Source: a marine actinobacterium MedAcidi-G3
GTDB taxonomy: Bacteria > Actinomycetota > Acidimicrobiia > Acidimicrobiales > Poriferisodalaceae
Assembly: GCA_000817105.1 (NCBI GenBank)
Contig: JUEP01000005.1
Span: forward strand, 1 to 64,000
Direction of reading: 5' to 3'
Length of the DNA: 64,000 nt
Positions 25,889 to 33,962 of the stretch are shown piece after piece (within the stretch, counting starts at the first letter, position 1; every line of letters starts with the position of its first letter). Position numbers and translations under genes: made by a program. The notes under the pieces are model-generated. The model was given only the letters and a program-made list of their open reading frames with translations, ran no database searches and was not told where the DNA came from.

Positions 25889-26056
25889 ATGACAGGACAG
25901 TTACGCCTTATCGAAATAGCTCCTAAAGCACCTGAACCGAGCCGCCGAAAGTTGAATTTTAAGACTCGTGATCGTGGAAGGAAGGGTGTTGCCGAGGCTA
26001 GAGCTGCGTTATTGAACGCCCGCCTACTGCCCGAAGTCGATCTAGATGCCGCATAA
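25889..26056 (+). CDS. small basic hypothetical protein (55 aa)
   Basis: An ATG-initiated frame of 55 codons with a balanced composition: a hydrophobic start (MTGQLRLIEIAPKAPEPSRR), a basic middle with RDRGRKGVAEARAALL, and an acidic end (PEVDLDAA). The sequence looks protein-like and the RGRKGVAEARAAL segment resembles short actinobacterial proteins I have seen without function. The antisense frame over the same bases has a less plausible composition. No ribosome site is evident. It lies between the LLM gene and the thiolase gene. Confidence 0.5.
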   Translation: MTGQLRLIEIAPKAPEPSRRKLNFKTRDRGRKGVAEARAALLNARLLPEVDLDAA

Positions 26057-26147
26057 ATGTCACCCATTAACCAGCACCCGCACAAACCTTGCTCTGTCAT
26101 GATTTGGACAATCCACTAAAGGACGGACTTTAAGTAACTTCCCTGAC

Positions 26148-26153
26148 TAAGGT
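26148..26153 (+). promoter_or_regulatory. -10 hexamer TAAGGT of a leaderless promoter
   Basis: TAAGGT ends 6 bases before the thiolase ATG at 26160. Confidence 0.5.
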
Positions 26154-26159
26154 TGGTCC

Positions 26160-27326
26160 ATGTCTGAAACCGTGATCGTTGAAGCCGTCCGCTCCCCCGT
26201 TGGTCGCCGAGGTGGAGAATTAAGCAATATTCATCCATCCGACCTCCTCAGTGAGGTGCAAACAGCTCTTATCCAACGAAGCGGCGTTGATCCTTCCACC
26301 ATCGGTCAAGTAGTTGGAGGGTGTGTCAGCCAAGCAGGTGAACAAACTGCAAATATTGCTCGCACCGCCTGGCTCGCTGCCGGAATGCCGTTATCGGTTG
26401 CGGCAACGACTGTCGACGCGCAATGCGGCTCAAGTCAACAAGCGATTTCTCTCGCCTACGGCTTAGTAGCCTCAGGAGTAGTTGATAGCGCCGTCGGATG
26501 CGGCGTCGAATCGATGACGAGAAATCCGATGGGGTCCTCGTACAAAAAGGGTCAATTAACAGCGACACCGCGTTACAAAGATCACTACGAATACACAAGC
26601 CAGTTTCAAGGCGCCGAGTTACTAGCGAAGAAGTGGGGTATCACTCGCGAAGAGTGCGATGAATTCGGTCTCCGAAGTCAGGCAAACGCTGCGAGAGCGT
26701 GGGACGAAGACAGGTTCGCCACCCAAATTGTCGAGGTCAATGTTCCCATAGTCGACGAAGACGGAACTGTAACGGGGGAAACCCGGAGAGTATCTAAAGA
26801 TGGTGGGATCCGACCAACCACGCTCGAAGCTTTGTCTCAGCTGAATCCTGTAATGGACGATGGCGTCCATACAGCCGGCGCTTCGTCGCAGATAAGCGAT
26901 GGAAGTGGAGCGGTGCTAATGATGACTGCCGAGAAAGCGGCCGAACAAGGTCTGAAGCCGTTGGCTCGCATCGTTGACACTTGCCTAGTCGGAAGTGACC
27001 CTGTCCTAATGCTTACCGGACCAATAGAAGCAACCCGTCATCTCCTAGAGCGCAATCAAATGGCTATGAGCGATATCGATGTCGTAGAAATCAACGAGGC
27101 CTTCGCTTCGGTCGTCCTAGCCTGGGCCCGTGAAATGAGCCCTGACATGGATTCGGTTAACCCCAACGGTGGTGCTATTGCTCTGGGTCACCCGCTTGGC
27201 GGAACAGGTTCAATTCTTATGACTAAAGCGCTTCACGAATTACATCGCTCTGACAAAGAGTTTGGCTTAGTCACGATGTGCTGTGGCGGAGGATTAGGAA
27301 CAGGAACAATCATCCAACGGATGTAA
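26160..27326 (+). CDS. acetyl-CoA acetyltransferase / thiolase
   Basis: Thiolase of 388 residues for thiolytic cleavage of 3-ketoacyl-CoA or condensation of acetyl-CoA. Cys89 in VDAQCGSSQQAI is the acyl-carrying nucleophile, His344 in GHPLGG and Cys374 in TMCCGGGLGTG complete the active site. Length and all three motifs are canonical. The start is supported by the leaderless signature. It is convergent with the SCP2 gene. Direction (degradation or synthesis) cannot be told, but the catabolic surroundings favour beta-oxidation. Confidence 0.92.
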   Translation: MSETVIVEAVRSPVGRRGGELSNIHPSDLLSEVQTALIQRSGVDPSTIGQVVGGCVSQAGEQTANIARTAWLAAGMPLSVAATTVDAQCGSSQQAISLAYGLVASGVVDSAVGCGVESMTRNPMGSSYKKGQLTATPRYKDHYEYTSQFQGAELLAKKWGITREECDEFGLRSQANAARAWDEDRFATQIVEVNVPIVDEDGTVTGETRRVSKDGGIRPTTLEALSQLNPVMDDGVHTAGASSQISDGSGAVLMMTAEKAAEQGLKPLARIVDTCLVGSDPVLMLTGPIEATRHLLERNQMAMSDIDVVEINEAFASVVLAWAREMSPDMDSVNPNGGAIALGHPLGGTGSILMTKALHELHRSDKEFGLVTMCCGGGLGTGTIIQRM

Positions 27327-27360
27327 GCCATTTACAGAAGTCAAAGTCATGCATGGCGAA

Positions 27361-27738
27361 TTAAATAACCGTATTTGCGATTAGATCAGAATATTCCCCG
27401 TCGTTAATTCGATCTCGCCAAACGGGCAGTATTGTCAGCCAAAGCTTCATGTCGCCACTCATCTTTAGCTGGCCTTTCATGTACTCAGCTGCTGGGTCTG
27501 CCTCATGCAAAAATAGCTGAGTAGCCAACTGGTAGGACATCGAAAGTTCAATGTCTCGACCGCGGCCTGACCCGAGATATGCCTTTGAAATGACCCCGTC
27601 CTCGAACTCTAAAGAAATCGTCGCCTTACCTTCAGGAGTGCCATCGATTTTGGCGACAAGAAGCGCCGATAGGTCGCCAAATAAGGGACGCTCAGCGGCC
27701 GACCACTTAGCAACAAACTCTTCACTTAAGAACTGCAT
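27361..27738 (-). CDS. SCP2-like sterol-binding domain protein
   Basis: A 125-residue single-domain protein of the SCP2 fold, which binds acyl chains or sterols: ISLEFEDGVISKAYLGSG, DIELSMSYQLATQLF and PAAEYMKGQLKMSGDMKLW are the usual blocks. Its ATG overlaps the stop of mca (ATGA), so the two are translated together, although the functional link between a lipid-binding protein and mycothiol metabolism is unclear. A TTG one codon upstream is not needed. Confidence 0.75.
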   Translation of the reverse strand: MQFLSEEFVAKWSAAERPLFGDLSALLVAKIDGTPEGKATISLEFEDGVISKAYLGSGRGRDIELSMSYQLATQLFLHEADPAAEYMKGQLKMSGDMKLWLTILPVWRDRINDGEYSDLIANTVI

Positions 27739-28601
27739 CAATCTGTAACTTCGGGCGTCTTGCGTAACCCGGCGAAAAGATCTTCTTCAAGGTCATCAGT
27801 AGGGATACGTGAACGAAGCAACATGTATTCCTCAAACGGATGAATAGCATCTTGAACATCTTCGGGCAAACCAAACCAAAAAGGTGATTCTGGATCAACT
27901 TGGGTGGCATGGGCCAACAAAGCTTTTCTTCTGACTGCATTATTGACCGGAATCATCGCATTAATCCGATCATCCCTATCCCTACCAGAGAGCCACTTTT
28001 CATCATATGGAGATTCAAGCCCACGATCTAGAAAAGCCTGGTGAGTGAGCAGCAGTCTTTGCTTCGACCAGATGGGCGCGTAGAGCTTTGAAGGTTCGAA
28101 AGGATCTCCCGCCCCCGGGTACCAAGTAGCGTCACCCGCCCGTTCAAAAGCCGGGATGCTAATCGCTGTAACCTGCAGGTGATCCGGGTGCGGATATCGA
28201 TTCTGCACTTCAGGGTATGTCATGACCACCTGCGGGCGAACGCGACGGATCACCTCCACAAGTTTTCCGACTGCACTATCGAAGTCAGCATTTGCGAAAG
28301 CGTCGGGATTTTTATTGGCCTCGCTGTCTGGCATGCCTGAATCGCGATAACCAAGCATCACAACTTCGTCGTACCCAATAATAGATGCAGCTAAATCCAA
28401 CTCGGACCGCCGAACCGATGCCAAATCTTCCTTAACTTCAGGGCGCTCCATCGCTGGATTAAGTATGTCTCCCTCTTCTCCACCGGTGCAGCAGACCAAT
28501 GTTGTTCGCACGCCCTGAGAGGCGTACAGATTGATCGTTCCAGGACCTTTGGACGACTCATCATCGGGGTGCGCGTGAACGGTAAGTATTGACAGCGACA
28601 T
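27738..28601 (-). CDS. mca: mycothiol S-conjugate amidase
   Basis: Zinc amidase of the LmbE/PIG-L family that cleaves mycothiol conjugates to mercapturic acids and GlcN-Ins. The zinc motif AHPDDES (His11, Asp14) and YPHPDHLQ (third ligand His) are present; GGEEGDILNPAM, GYRDSGMPDSEAN and YDEKWLSGRDRDD are characteristic of Mca/MshB, and the 287-residue length and C-terminal half fit Mca better than MshB. The ATG at 28601 has TAGGTT 7 bases upstream. It marks the organism as a mycothiol producer. Confidence 0.88.
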   Translation of the reverse strand: MSLSILTVHAHPDDESSKGPGTINLYASQGVRTTLVCCTGGEEGDILNPAMERPEVKEDLASVRRSELDLAASIIGYDEVVMLGYRDSGMPDSEANKNPDAFANADFDSAVGKLVEVIRRVRPQVVMTYPEVQNRYPHPDHLQVTAISIPAFERAGDATWYPGAGDPFEPSKLYAPIWSKQRLLLTHQAFLDRGLESPYDEKWLSGRDRDDRINAMIPVNNAVRRKALLAHATQVDPESPFWFGLPEDVQDAIHPFEEYMLLRSRIPTDDLEEDLFAGLRKTPEVTD

Positions 28602-28608
28602 CAATGCC

Positions 28609-28614
28609 AACCTA
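28609..28614 (-). promoter_or_regulatory. -10 hexamer TAGGTT of a leaderless promoter for mca
   Basis: On the minus strand TAGGTT ends 7 bases before the ATG at 28601. Confidence 0.5.
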
Positions 28615-28654
28615 CCAATCCGTTCACTTCAGACGTGATTATTTAAGACCTGAT

Positions 28655-29878
28655 TTAGCTTGAAGGAGTGAGATCTACCATTCCAGTTTCTTCGTTCACA
28701 TTCGTCGTGTATCCGCACAGAGCCGCCAAACGCTCTCTCCCTTCTTCTGGTCCTGAGGCCAGCAATTCATCGCCAGCTCTCAAAGTCACAGTTTTTCTTG
28801 GGTTGTATATGTAACCAGATGCTCGACGCACAGCAAGCACGTGATAACCAGGATCGACAGCCAACCCAAGCGATCCCAACGTCGCATCATCAGCACTAGA
28901 TCCCGGCGCAACCGGTACTTGCACTACTACGTCGTCAGTGTCGCCCAAAGCCAGAGCTAACACCGGGTGCACATCCTCTTGATCAAGAACTAGAGAAACT
29001 ATTTGAAGCGCTTGGTCGCCTATATCTTCTGCTGCTTCAGCTAAGTGGAGTAAACCGCGAAGTTCAGACGGATCTACGTCATCAGCAGCTGCTCGAAGAA
29101 CCCAGGTCTGTAAGGAAACTTTCATTCCATCGAGACGTTCTTCTAAGGCTCGCACTTCCCTAGCTAACGAGAGGTCTTGCAGCACCAAAGCGGAATAAGC
29201 CAAACCAATAGCAGTTTCTGAAATATTTTTCATCTCCACAAGAGTGTCTACTGCTCGATCAAGGTCAGTCAGAAGACTTGAAGTATCAGATGCAGGGGGG
29301 ATCCACGGTACCGCCGCCGCTAGCTCACGCAGCCGAACTATCCCTGCCGGTTCACCTCGCATGAATAGAGCGTCACCCGCCTCAACTATCTCATCCCCAC
29401 CGACATCTGTAAGCCACCGTCTTCCTCTCTGTATGGCGACCACCCTCATACCTACAACAACAGGTAATTCCATGTCCGCCAGGGGACGATTAGCCAAATG
29501 GCTTCCATCGGCCACCACCAGTCTGTGCGAAACTTCTGCTGCTTGAGCGAGGTCAACCACAAGAGCTCGCGGAATACCGATATTTCGCAATACGATCTTG
29601 GCGATATCGACTGCAGCATTTGCTATCTGTTCAATGGACGAAACAACTTGTAAGACTGAGCTCATACCATCAACCTCACGCGGATGACGGACAGCAAGCA
29701 TCGCTAAAGATCGCATCTCATGCACGAGATCAGACATCTCTTCTTCGAGCCCCAGAACAGCCTCAGCCATTCCCTCATCATCGAAATAAAGAGCTGCGTA
29801 GGCAAGATCGACCATTAGCTCCGAGGCATCTTTCGACTCGGCTAATAGTGTTTTCAGATTCCTTGGTTTGTCATCCAT
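28655..29878 (-). CDS. tandem PhoU / RCK-C (TrkA-C) domain regulator
   Basis: A 407-residue cytoplasmic protein made of two similar halves. Each half has a PhoU-like helical part (about 1-110 and 205-300, with LMVDLAYAALYFDDEGMAEA and TAIGLAYSALVLQDLSLARE aligning) followed by an RCK-C/TrkA-C part (about 115-190 and 315-395, with VVVGMRVVAIQRGRRWLTD and YHVLAVRRASGYIYNP). RCK-C domains bind ions or nucleotides and gate cation transport. It lies 96 bp downstream of a MgtE-type transporter gene on the same strand, so it probably regulates it. Confidence 0.78.
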   Translation of the reverse strand: MDDKPRNLKTLLAESKDASELMVDLAYAALYFDDEGMAEAVLGLEEEMSDLVHEMRSLAMLAVRHPREVDGMSSVLQVVSSIEQIANAAVDIAKIVLRNIGIPRALVVDLAQAAEVSHRLVVADGSHLANRPLADMELPVVVGMRVVAIQRGRRWLTDVGGDEIVEAGDALFMRGEPAGIVRLRELAAAVPWIPPASDTSSLLTDLDRAVDTLVEMKNISETAIGLAYSALVLQDLSLAREVRALEERLDGMKVSLQTWVLRAAADDVDPSELRGLLHLAEAAEDIGDQALQIVSLVLDQEDVHPVLALALGDTDDVVVQVPVAPGSSADDATLGSLGLAVDPGYHVLAVRRASGYIYNPRKTVTLRAGDELLASGPEEGRERLAALCGYTTNVNEETGMVDLTPSS

Positions 29879-29974
29879 GGCGTATCTCACAGACTAGGCA
29901 ATAAGAACAAGGTGCAGGAACAAAATTAATGTGGCGAGCTTTAAAGCCAAGAGCCACCGGAGGGTTCAAGAGAT

Positions 29975-31309
29975 TCACGACAAGCCCATCCAGCTGATCG
30001 TTAGAACCAATGCGGCTGCACCCCCGAGATCTACGGAGCTTGTTACGAGGGGCATTCCATAGGTATCTGGATCCACTCCAGCTCTGACAGCTAGGGCCGT
30101 TCCGTAATAACCGATAGCGCCGGCAAGTACAGTCGCAATCAATCCGCCGATAGTCGAAATCAACACTAAAGAAGTGATTCCCGGCGACTCAAAACCGAAT
30201 ACCCAACTCACCAAATGGGCTAGAAAACCGTTTAGCAGAAGAACTGGCAAGGCAAATGTTAAGCCAGCTATCAAATCCCTTCGAGCTGGTCGTCCCGGAA
30301 TCACGGTTGGCTCGATTACTCCGAGGTGAAATTTTGAAGAAAGTCTTCCCGAAAGAATGCCTCCAATCGCTCCAGCCGTGGCGAGACACGCCGGCACCAG
30401 CACGAGCATGGCCCTATTGGCAGCAAAGGCCGCTAATTCATGTTCGATCACTACCCCAGCTATCACAAGCAATATTCCAGTCGCAAAAAGAATGGGAAGT
30501 GATTCAATCAAGACCTGCCGCATAACTGAGAGCAGTGTGCGTCGAACCCACCACAGGCTTATTCCAGTTGCAACAACTAGAACAACGGCAAGAGTCTTTG
30601 TAAGCGGATCTATTTCTAATAGCAAACTCGCAACAAGCAGCGCCGGAAGTGTCACCACATCGCCCACAGCTGATACCAACGGGGCGTTCACATCATCTAA
30701 ATCCCAGCCACGCTGCGCTGATCTTGCTGCCATCGCAAGCGTTACAGCGGTGAGTACCAAAAATGAAAGTAACGCCCCCACTGCCGACAGGACCAACAAG
30801 TCGCTAATGGCTACAACAGAATCAAGTCCGAAGATAGGCGACAAAGTTTTTGTAAGAACAGCAAGAGCTACTGCAGTTACGAGCGACAACACTCCAGAAG
30901 CGATGACATTTTGCATGACTAGGGTTTCAGGGCGGCGAGAAATTCGAAAAGTTCCAGCATGAATCGACGTCGCTAATCGGCTTCCTAAAGCACCAAAAAT
31001 ATTGCCGCGCATACCTATGGCGGCAGGTACTAACACCAACAGACCTGGATAGCGTTCTAGCGTTCCTGTCATAGCTGCCAACAGCCCACCGGCAACAACT
31101 GCTGTGAGACTGCTGAACCCCAAAGCGACAAGACTCTGCCGTACACCAGTGCTGTCAGGGCCTAGTAAGTCGCGAACGCGAGCCTCACGCCCGACTCGAA
31201 AACGTCGGCGTTCTCTATACCCGCGACCTGTTGGCCGCTTAGATGTACGGAGACGACGCATAGACCTAGGGTGGCACTTGGACGACCTGAAGGCAGGCCT
31301 CCTTGTCAT
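29975..31309 (-). CDS. MgtE/SLC41-type divalent cation transporter, membrane domains only
   Basis: Polytopic membrane protein of 444 residues with two copies of the MgtE transmembrane domain, as in SLC41, and no cytoplasmic N or CBS domains. The first half has LVPAAIGMRGNIFGALGSRL, the pore-lining signature; the second ends with AGVDPDTYGMPLVTSSVDLG. The N-terminal 45 residues are very Arg-rich and cytosolic. The start at 31309 has no ribosome site; ATG 31261 is an alternative. Predicted role: magnesium or other divalent cation movement, with gating supplied by the adjacent PhoU/RCK protein (inference). Confidence 0.78.
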   Translation of the reverse strand: MTRRPAFRSSKCHPRSMRRLRTSKRPTGRGYRERRRFRVGREARVRDLLGPDSTGVRQSLVALGFSSLTAVVAGGLLAAMTGTLERYPGLLVLVPAAIGMRGNIFGALGSRLATSIHAGTFRISRRPETLVMQNVIASGVLSLVTAVALAVLTKTLSPIFGLDSVVAISDLLVLSAVGALLSFLVLTAVTLAMAARSAQRGWDLDDVNAPLVSAVGDVVTLPALLVASLLLEIDPLTKTLAVVLVVATGISLWWVRRTLLSVMRQVLIESLPILFATGILLVIAGVVIEHELAAFAANRAMLVLVPACLATAGAIGGILSGRLSSKFHLGVIEPTVIPGRPARRDLIAGLTFALPVLLLNGFLAHLVSWVFGFESPGITSLVLISTIGGLIATVLAGAIGYYGTALAVRAGVDPDTYGMPLVTSSVDLGGAAALVLTISWMGLS

Positions 31310-31325
31310 TTAGATTACTAATTAA

Positions 31326-31934
31326 TTAAATTGAAGTTCCTGCTAGACGTTTCATAGCAATGGAAAGCTGCTCAGGGCCAAGGTTTCCACTCATTCGGAA
31401 TGCGATAGTCCCATCAGCTTCCACAAACACGAAATATGGCACTGACATAGCACCAAAAGCATCTGCTACGACGTGCGACGGCGTGTCAGCAATGACCGGG
31501 TACTTCCAACCCTGATCCTCTAACCATTTTTTAGGAGGATGATTTCCGCGCTCGGGAGCTTCAAAAGTCGACACTGCGACCAAATCGACATTAGCTGGCA
31601 ACCTATTTGCCATCAGCCATTCGGTAAGCGCGGCCACTTCACGTTGACAATGAGGACACCAGTGCGCGAAAAACGCTACAACCAATGGCCTTCCGGAAGG
31701 CTCTATCTGCACCGTTTCACCGGTCAACAAGTCGGGGCCGGTCACTACCGGGGCTATTTGGCCGACTGCAGCATCAGACTCAGCAGACTCGAACGGATCC
31801 AGCGCCCTACCAGACACAAATAATTGGATACTTGGTTCATCCGCGTCTTCAATTGGCGATTCACTTTGCCCACCACGACAAGCTCCCGCTATCACCATCG
31901 GCACCAGGAGTGCCGGTATCAACCAACGCATCAC
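31326..31934 (-). CDS. TlpA-like thioredoxin-fold lipoprotein
   Basis: Exported redoxin of 202 residues. After a signal sequence with a weak lipobox (VIAGAC, Cys at 19) and an acidic linker, a thioredoxin fold carries the active site WCPHC (Cys93 and Cys96). It probably reduces or isomerises disulfides outside the membrane. GTG at 31934 is chosen because TAGCGT lies 7 bases upstream; the next codon is ATG, so the difference is one residue. It sits 16 bp before the transporter gene. Partner unknown. Confidence 0.8.
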   Translation of the reverse strand: MMRWLIPALLVPMVIAGACRGGQSESPIEDADEPSIQLFVSGRALDPFESAESDAAVGQIAPVVTGPDLLTGETVQIEPSGRPLVVAFFAHWCPHCQREVAALTEWLMANRLPANVDLVAVSTFEAPERGNHPPKKWLEDQGWKYPVIADTPSHVVADAFGAMSVPYFVFVEADGTIAFRMSGNLGPEQLSIAMKRLAGTSI

Positions 31935-31941
31935 GATGTAG

Positions 31942-31947
31942 ACGCTA
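31942..31947 (-). promoter_or_regulatory. -10 hexamer TAGCGT of a leaderless promoter
   Basis: On the minus strand TAGCGT ends 7 bases before the GTG at 31934. The hexamer lies just downstream of the thioesterase stop codon. Confidence 0.4.
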
Positions 31948-31967
31948 ACGCCGGAATCACTACAAAA

Positions 31968-32816
31968 CTAAGAACGAACAAATTCCCACTGGCCAAGCGT
32001 CTCGTCCGGCCTCGGCAAAACAACTCCAATTTGGCGACAAAGAGCCAAGAGGTGTCCATCCGGCGACCAAATCTCTCCTGTCTCGTCTATAAAACCCTCA
32101 CGACCAGACAGTTGCCTAAAGACCGCCGCACAATAATCGTTGCGCTTCAAATCAATATTCCTAGGATCAGTCCGAAACTGAACCGTTAGTTCCAAAGTCG
32201 GAGTATGCACTGCCACGTCAGAGTGGACCATTACTGCCGGAACCCAGCAGTCTGCCATCGCTGCTAGCAGAGCTTCATCGTAAGGCTCAGATTCAGCCAG
32301 GCGAACCCAACCACCAGCCTCATAACCGCCAGGAACCGTCGAAGTCTCAGGAACCCCCGGGACTCCTAAACCCCACCGTTGATCCCATCGACTCCTCAAC
32401 GGGACATCATCCGAGTTTCTGGTCATAACCCACGTCTCGGCAATAGGAGGCAGGGTCGGGAAACTACGCTGTTCCCACTCGTGCGAAACTATTTCCATGT
32501 CTGCACATGCAACTAAGGCAGTCGCTATAGGACGGTCGTCTTGCGTCATTCGCACCGTAGCGAAGGCGGCGATTCTTCCCTGACGTTCGACACTTACTTC
32601 CAAATGAACTGGGCCTTCCTTGGGAGCAGCAAGGAAGTGTGTAGTTGCTGTCCGAACACAACGGTCACCACCTAAATAATGCTGCGCCGCCCGAATTAAT
32701 AGTGCCGCAATTACACCACCGTTCGGCCCATTAACGACCCACCACGAATGGTCAAAGTTAGCAACTAGTCGACCATCATTCTGTTCTTCTATCCTCATTG
32801 CTTCGCTGAAGCGCAT
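31968..32816 (-). CDS. acyl-CoA thioesterase-like protein (double hotdog)
   Basis: A 282-residue TesB-like double-hotdog protein. The N-terminal domain has VVNGPNGGVIAALLIRAAQ and HFLAAPKEGPVHLEVSVERQ, and the C-terminal domain has PTLELTVQFRTDP and GFIDETGEIWSPDGHLLALC, typical of acyl-CoA thioesterases that release free acids from CoA esters. AGGGG lies 7 bases before the ATG at 32816. It is divergent from the dehydrogenase-like gene. Chain-length preference is unknown. Confidence 0.82.
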   Translation of the reverse strand: MRFSEAMRIEEQNDGRLVANFDHSWWVVNGPNGGVIAALLIRAAQHYLGGDRCVRTATTHFLAAPKEGPVHLEVSVERQGRIAAFATVRMTQDDRPIATALVACADMEIVSHEWEQRSFPTLPPIAETWVMTRNSDDVPLRSRWDQRWGLGVPGVPETSTVPGGYEAGGWVRLAESEPYDEALLAAMADCWVPAVMVHSDVAVHTPTLELTVQFRTDPRNIDLKRNDYCAAVFRQLSGREGFIDETGEIWSPDGHLLALCRQIGVVLPRPDETLGQWEFVRS

Positions 32817-32885
32817 CAACTTCCCCTTTCACGGACAGCTTTCGCTACAAGGCAGCGTTGACCGGACAGACTTTAGGCCGAAGCG

Positions 32886-33950
32886 GTGTTTATTAGCTGC
32901 CGCAAGTGGCACAATTTAACTGTGGAAACCAAGCAACTCGAATCAACAAAGGGTTTCGTTATTTACGACCTACCCGAAGCAGAAACCTACGTAGGGCCAT
33001 GTCGCCTCGGCGCCAAGCTCGCGCCTGGCAACGCAGAAATGCTGGTCCGACACCAAACTTATATCTTCGCTCTGGCCGAACAAAGAAAGAGTGGAGCCAC
33101 CATCGGTCTCAAAGTCGATCCTGCCGATACAGACGCAGCAGTTAGTGCATTGTCTGACGAGCTGGCTGGCGAATTCGAATCCCAGAAGCTGCTTACCAGC
33201 CCCGGTCTCAGGCTAAATGACGAGTCGTTAGATCCAGTGCTTCGATACGACAAACGGAACCCCATAGTGAGAGAGAACCGCTCCGGTGTCACATTCGAAA
33301 ATGAATTACTGGCCCTTGGAGCTGTCACATCCGCTTCTTTCCTGGCGAAGCCAATGGAAAATTGGGATGTTGCCATCGAAGGTTTCAATCAAACCGGTAT
33401 TGCCATTGCCCGAGAGGTAGAAAATCAAGGTGGGAATATAACAAGGATTTCCACTTCGAAAGGCTGTGTAACCGGCAATTTTGACAGCGTTACTTTGGCT
33501 GATGCCTGGTTAGAAGCTGGGGCAAGCTGCGTCGAACATTTAGGAAATGTTGGAAAAGCTTGGGAGATATGGAAATCAGACGTAGATGCCATCTTCGTCG
33601 GCTCAAAACCAGGTGCTATCTCGGGAGAGGGCGCTCAAGGCGTTCAAAACACCCCGATAATAGCTACATCAGCAGCAGCTATCTCTTCGAAAGCACTAGC
33701 TATCTTGCGCAAAAACAACACACCTGTTGCAGCAGATTTTCTCACTGGAATTGGCCCCGCATTGGCGTGGTGGACACCAGAAGAAACAAGTCAAGCTGAA
33801 TTGCGCTCGTCGACTAGTGCCGTCGTTTCGGGGTTACTCGAAGAAACTGACGGGCACAGCGATGGACACTTCATGGCCGCTTGCTATAAGGCCGAGGCAT
33901 TTATAGATAGTTGGCAAGAGCAAAGGCCATTCGGTCGCCCTCTTGGCTAG
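32886..33950 (+). CDS. Glu/Leu/Val dehydrogenase-like protein, probably catalytically inactive
   Basis: A 354-residue relative of amino-acid dehydrogenases. VAIEGFNQTGIAIAREVENQ (about 162-181) corresponds to the NAD-binding GFGNVG loop and TPVAADFLTGIGPALAWW to the conserved PDFLANAGG segment. The catalytic lysines are absent: MTYK is represented by QTYI at about 57-60, and the GGGK loop by SGATIGLK. The Rossmann glycines are also altered. A canonical deaminase activity is therefore unlikely. The GTG start is uncertain; a second GTG at 32922 is possible. It may be a regulatory pseudoenzyme or have changed chemistry. Confidence 0.7.
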   Translation: MFISCRKWHNLTVETKQLESTKGFVIYDLPEAETYVGPCRLGAKLAPGNAEMLVRHQTYIFALAEQRKSGATIGLKVDPADTDAAVSALSDELAGEFESQKLLTSPGLRLNDESLDPVLRYDKRNPIVRENRSGVTFENELLALGAVTSASFLAKPMENWDVAIEGFNQTGIAIAREVENQGGNITRISTSKGCVTGNFDSVTLADAWLEAGASCVEHLGNVGKAWEIWKSDVDAIFVGSKPGAISGEGAQGVQNTPIIATSAAAISSKALAILRKNNTPVAADFLTGIGPALAWWTPEETSQAELRSSTSAVVSGLLEETDGHSDGHFMAACYKAEAFIDSWQEQRPFGRPLG

Positions 33951-33962
33951 CTCCCAGTAGAC

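Noticed and set aside
25822-26100. 92-codon minus-strand reading frame over the small gene at 25889-26056.
   Set aside because: Its composition is Ser/Arg-rich without protein-like blocks, whereas the plus-strand frame looks like a normal protein.
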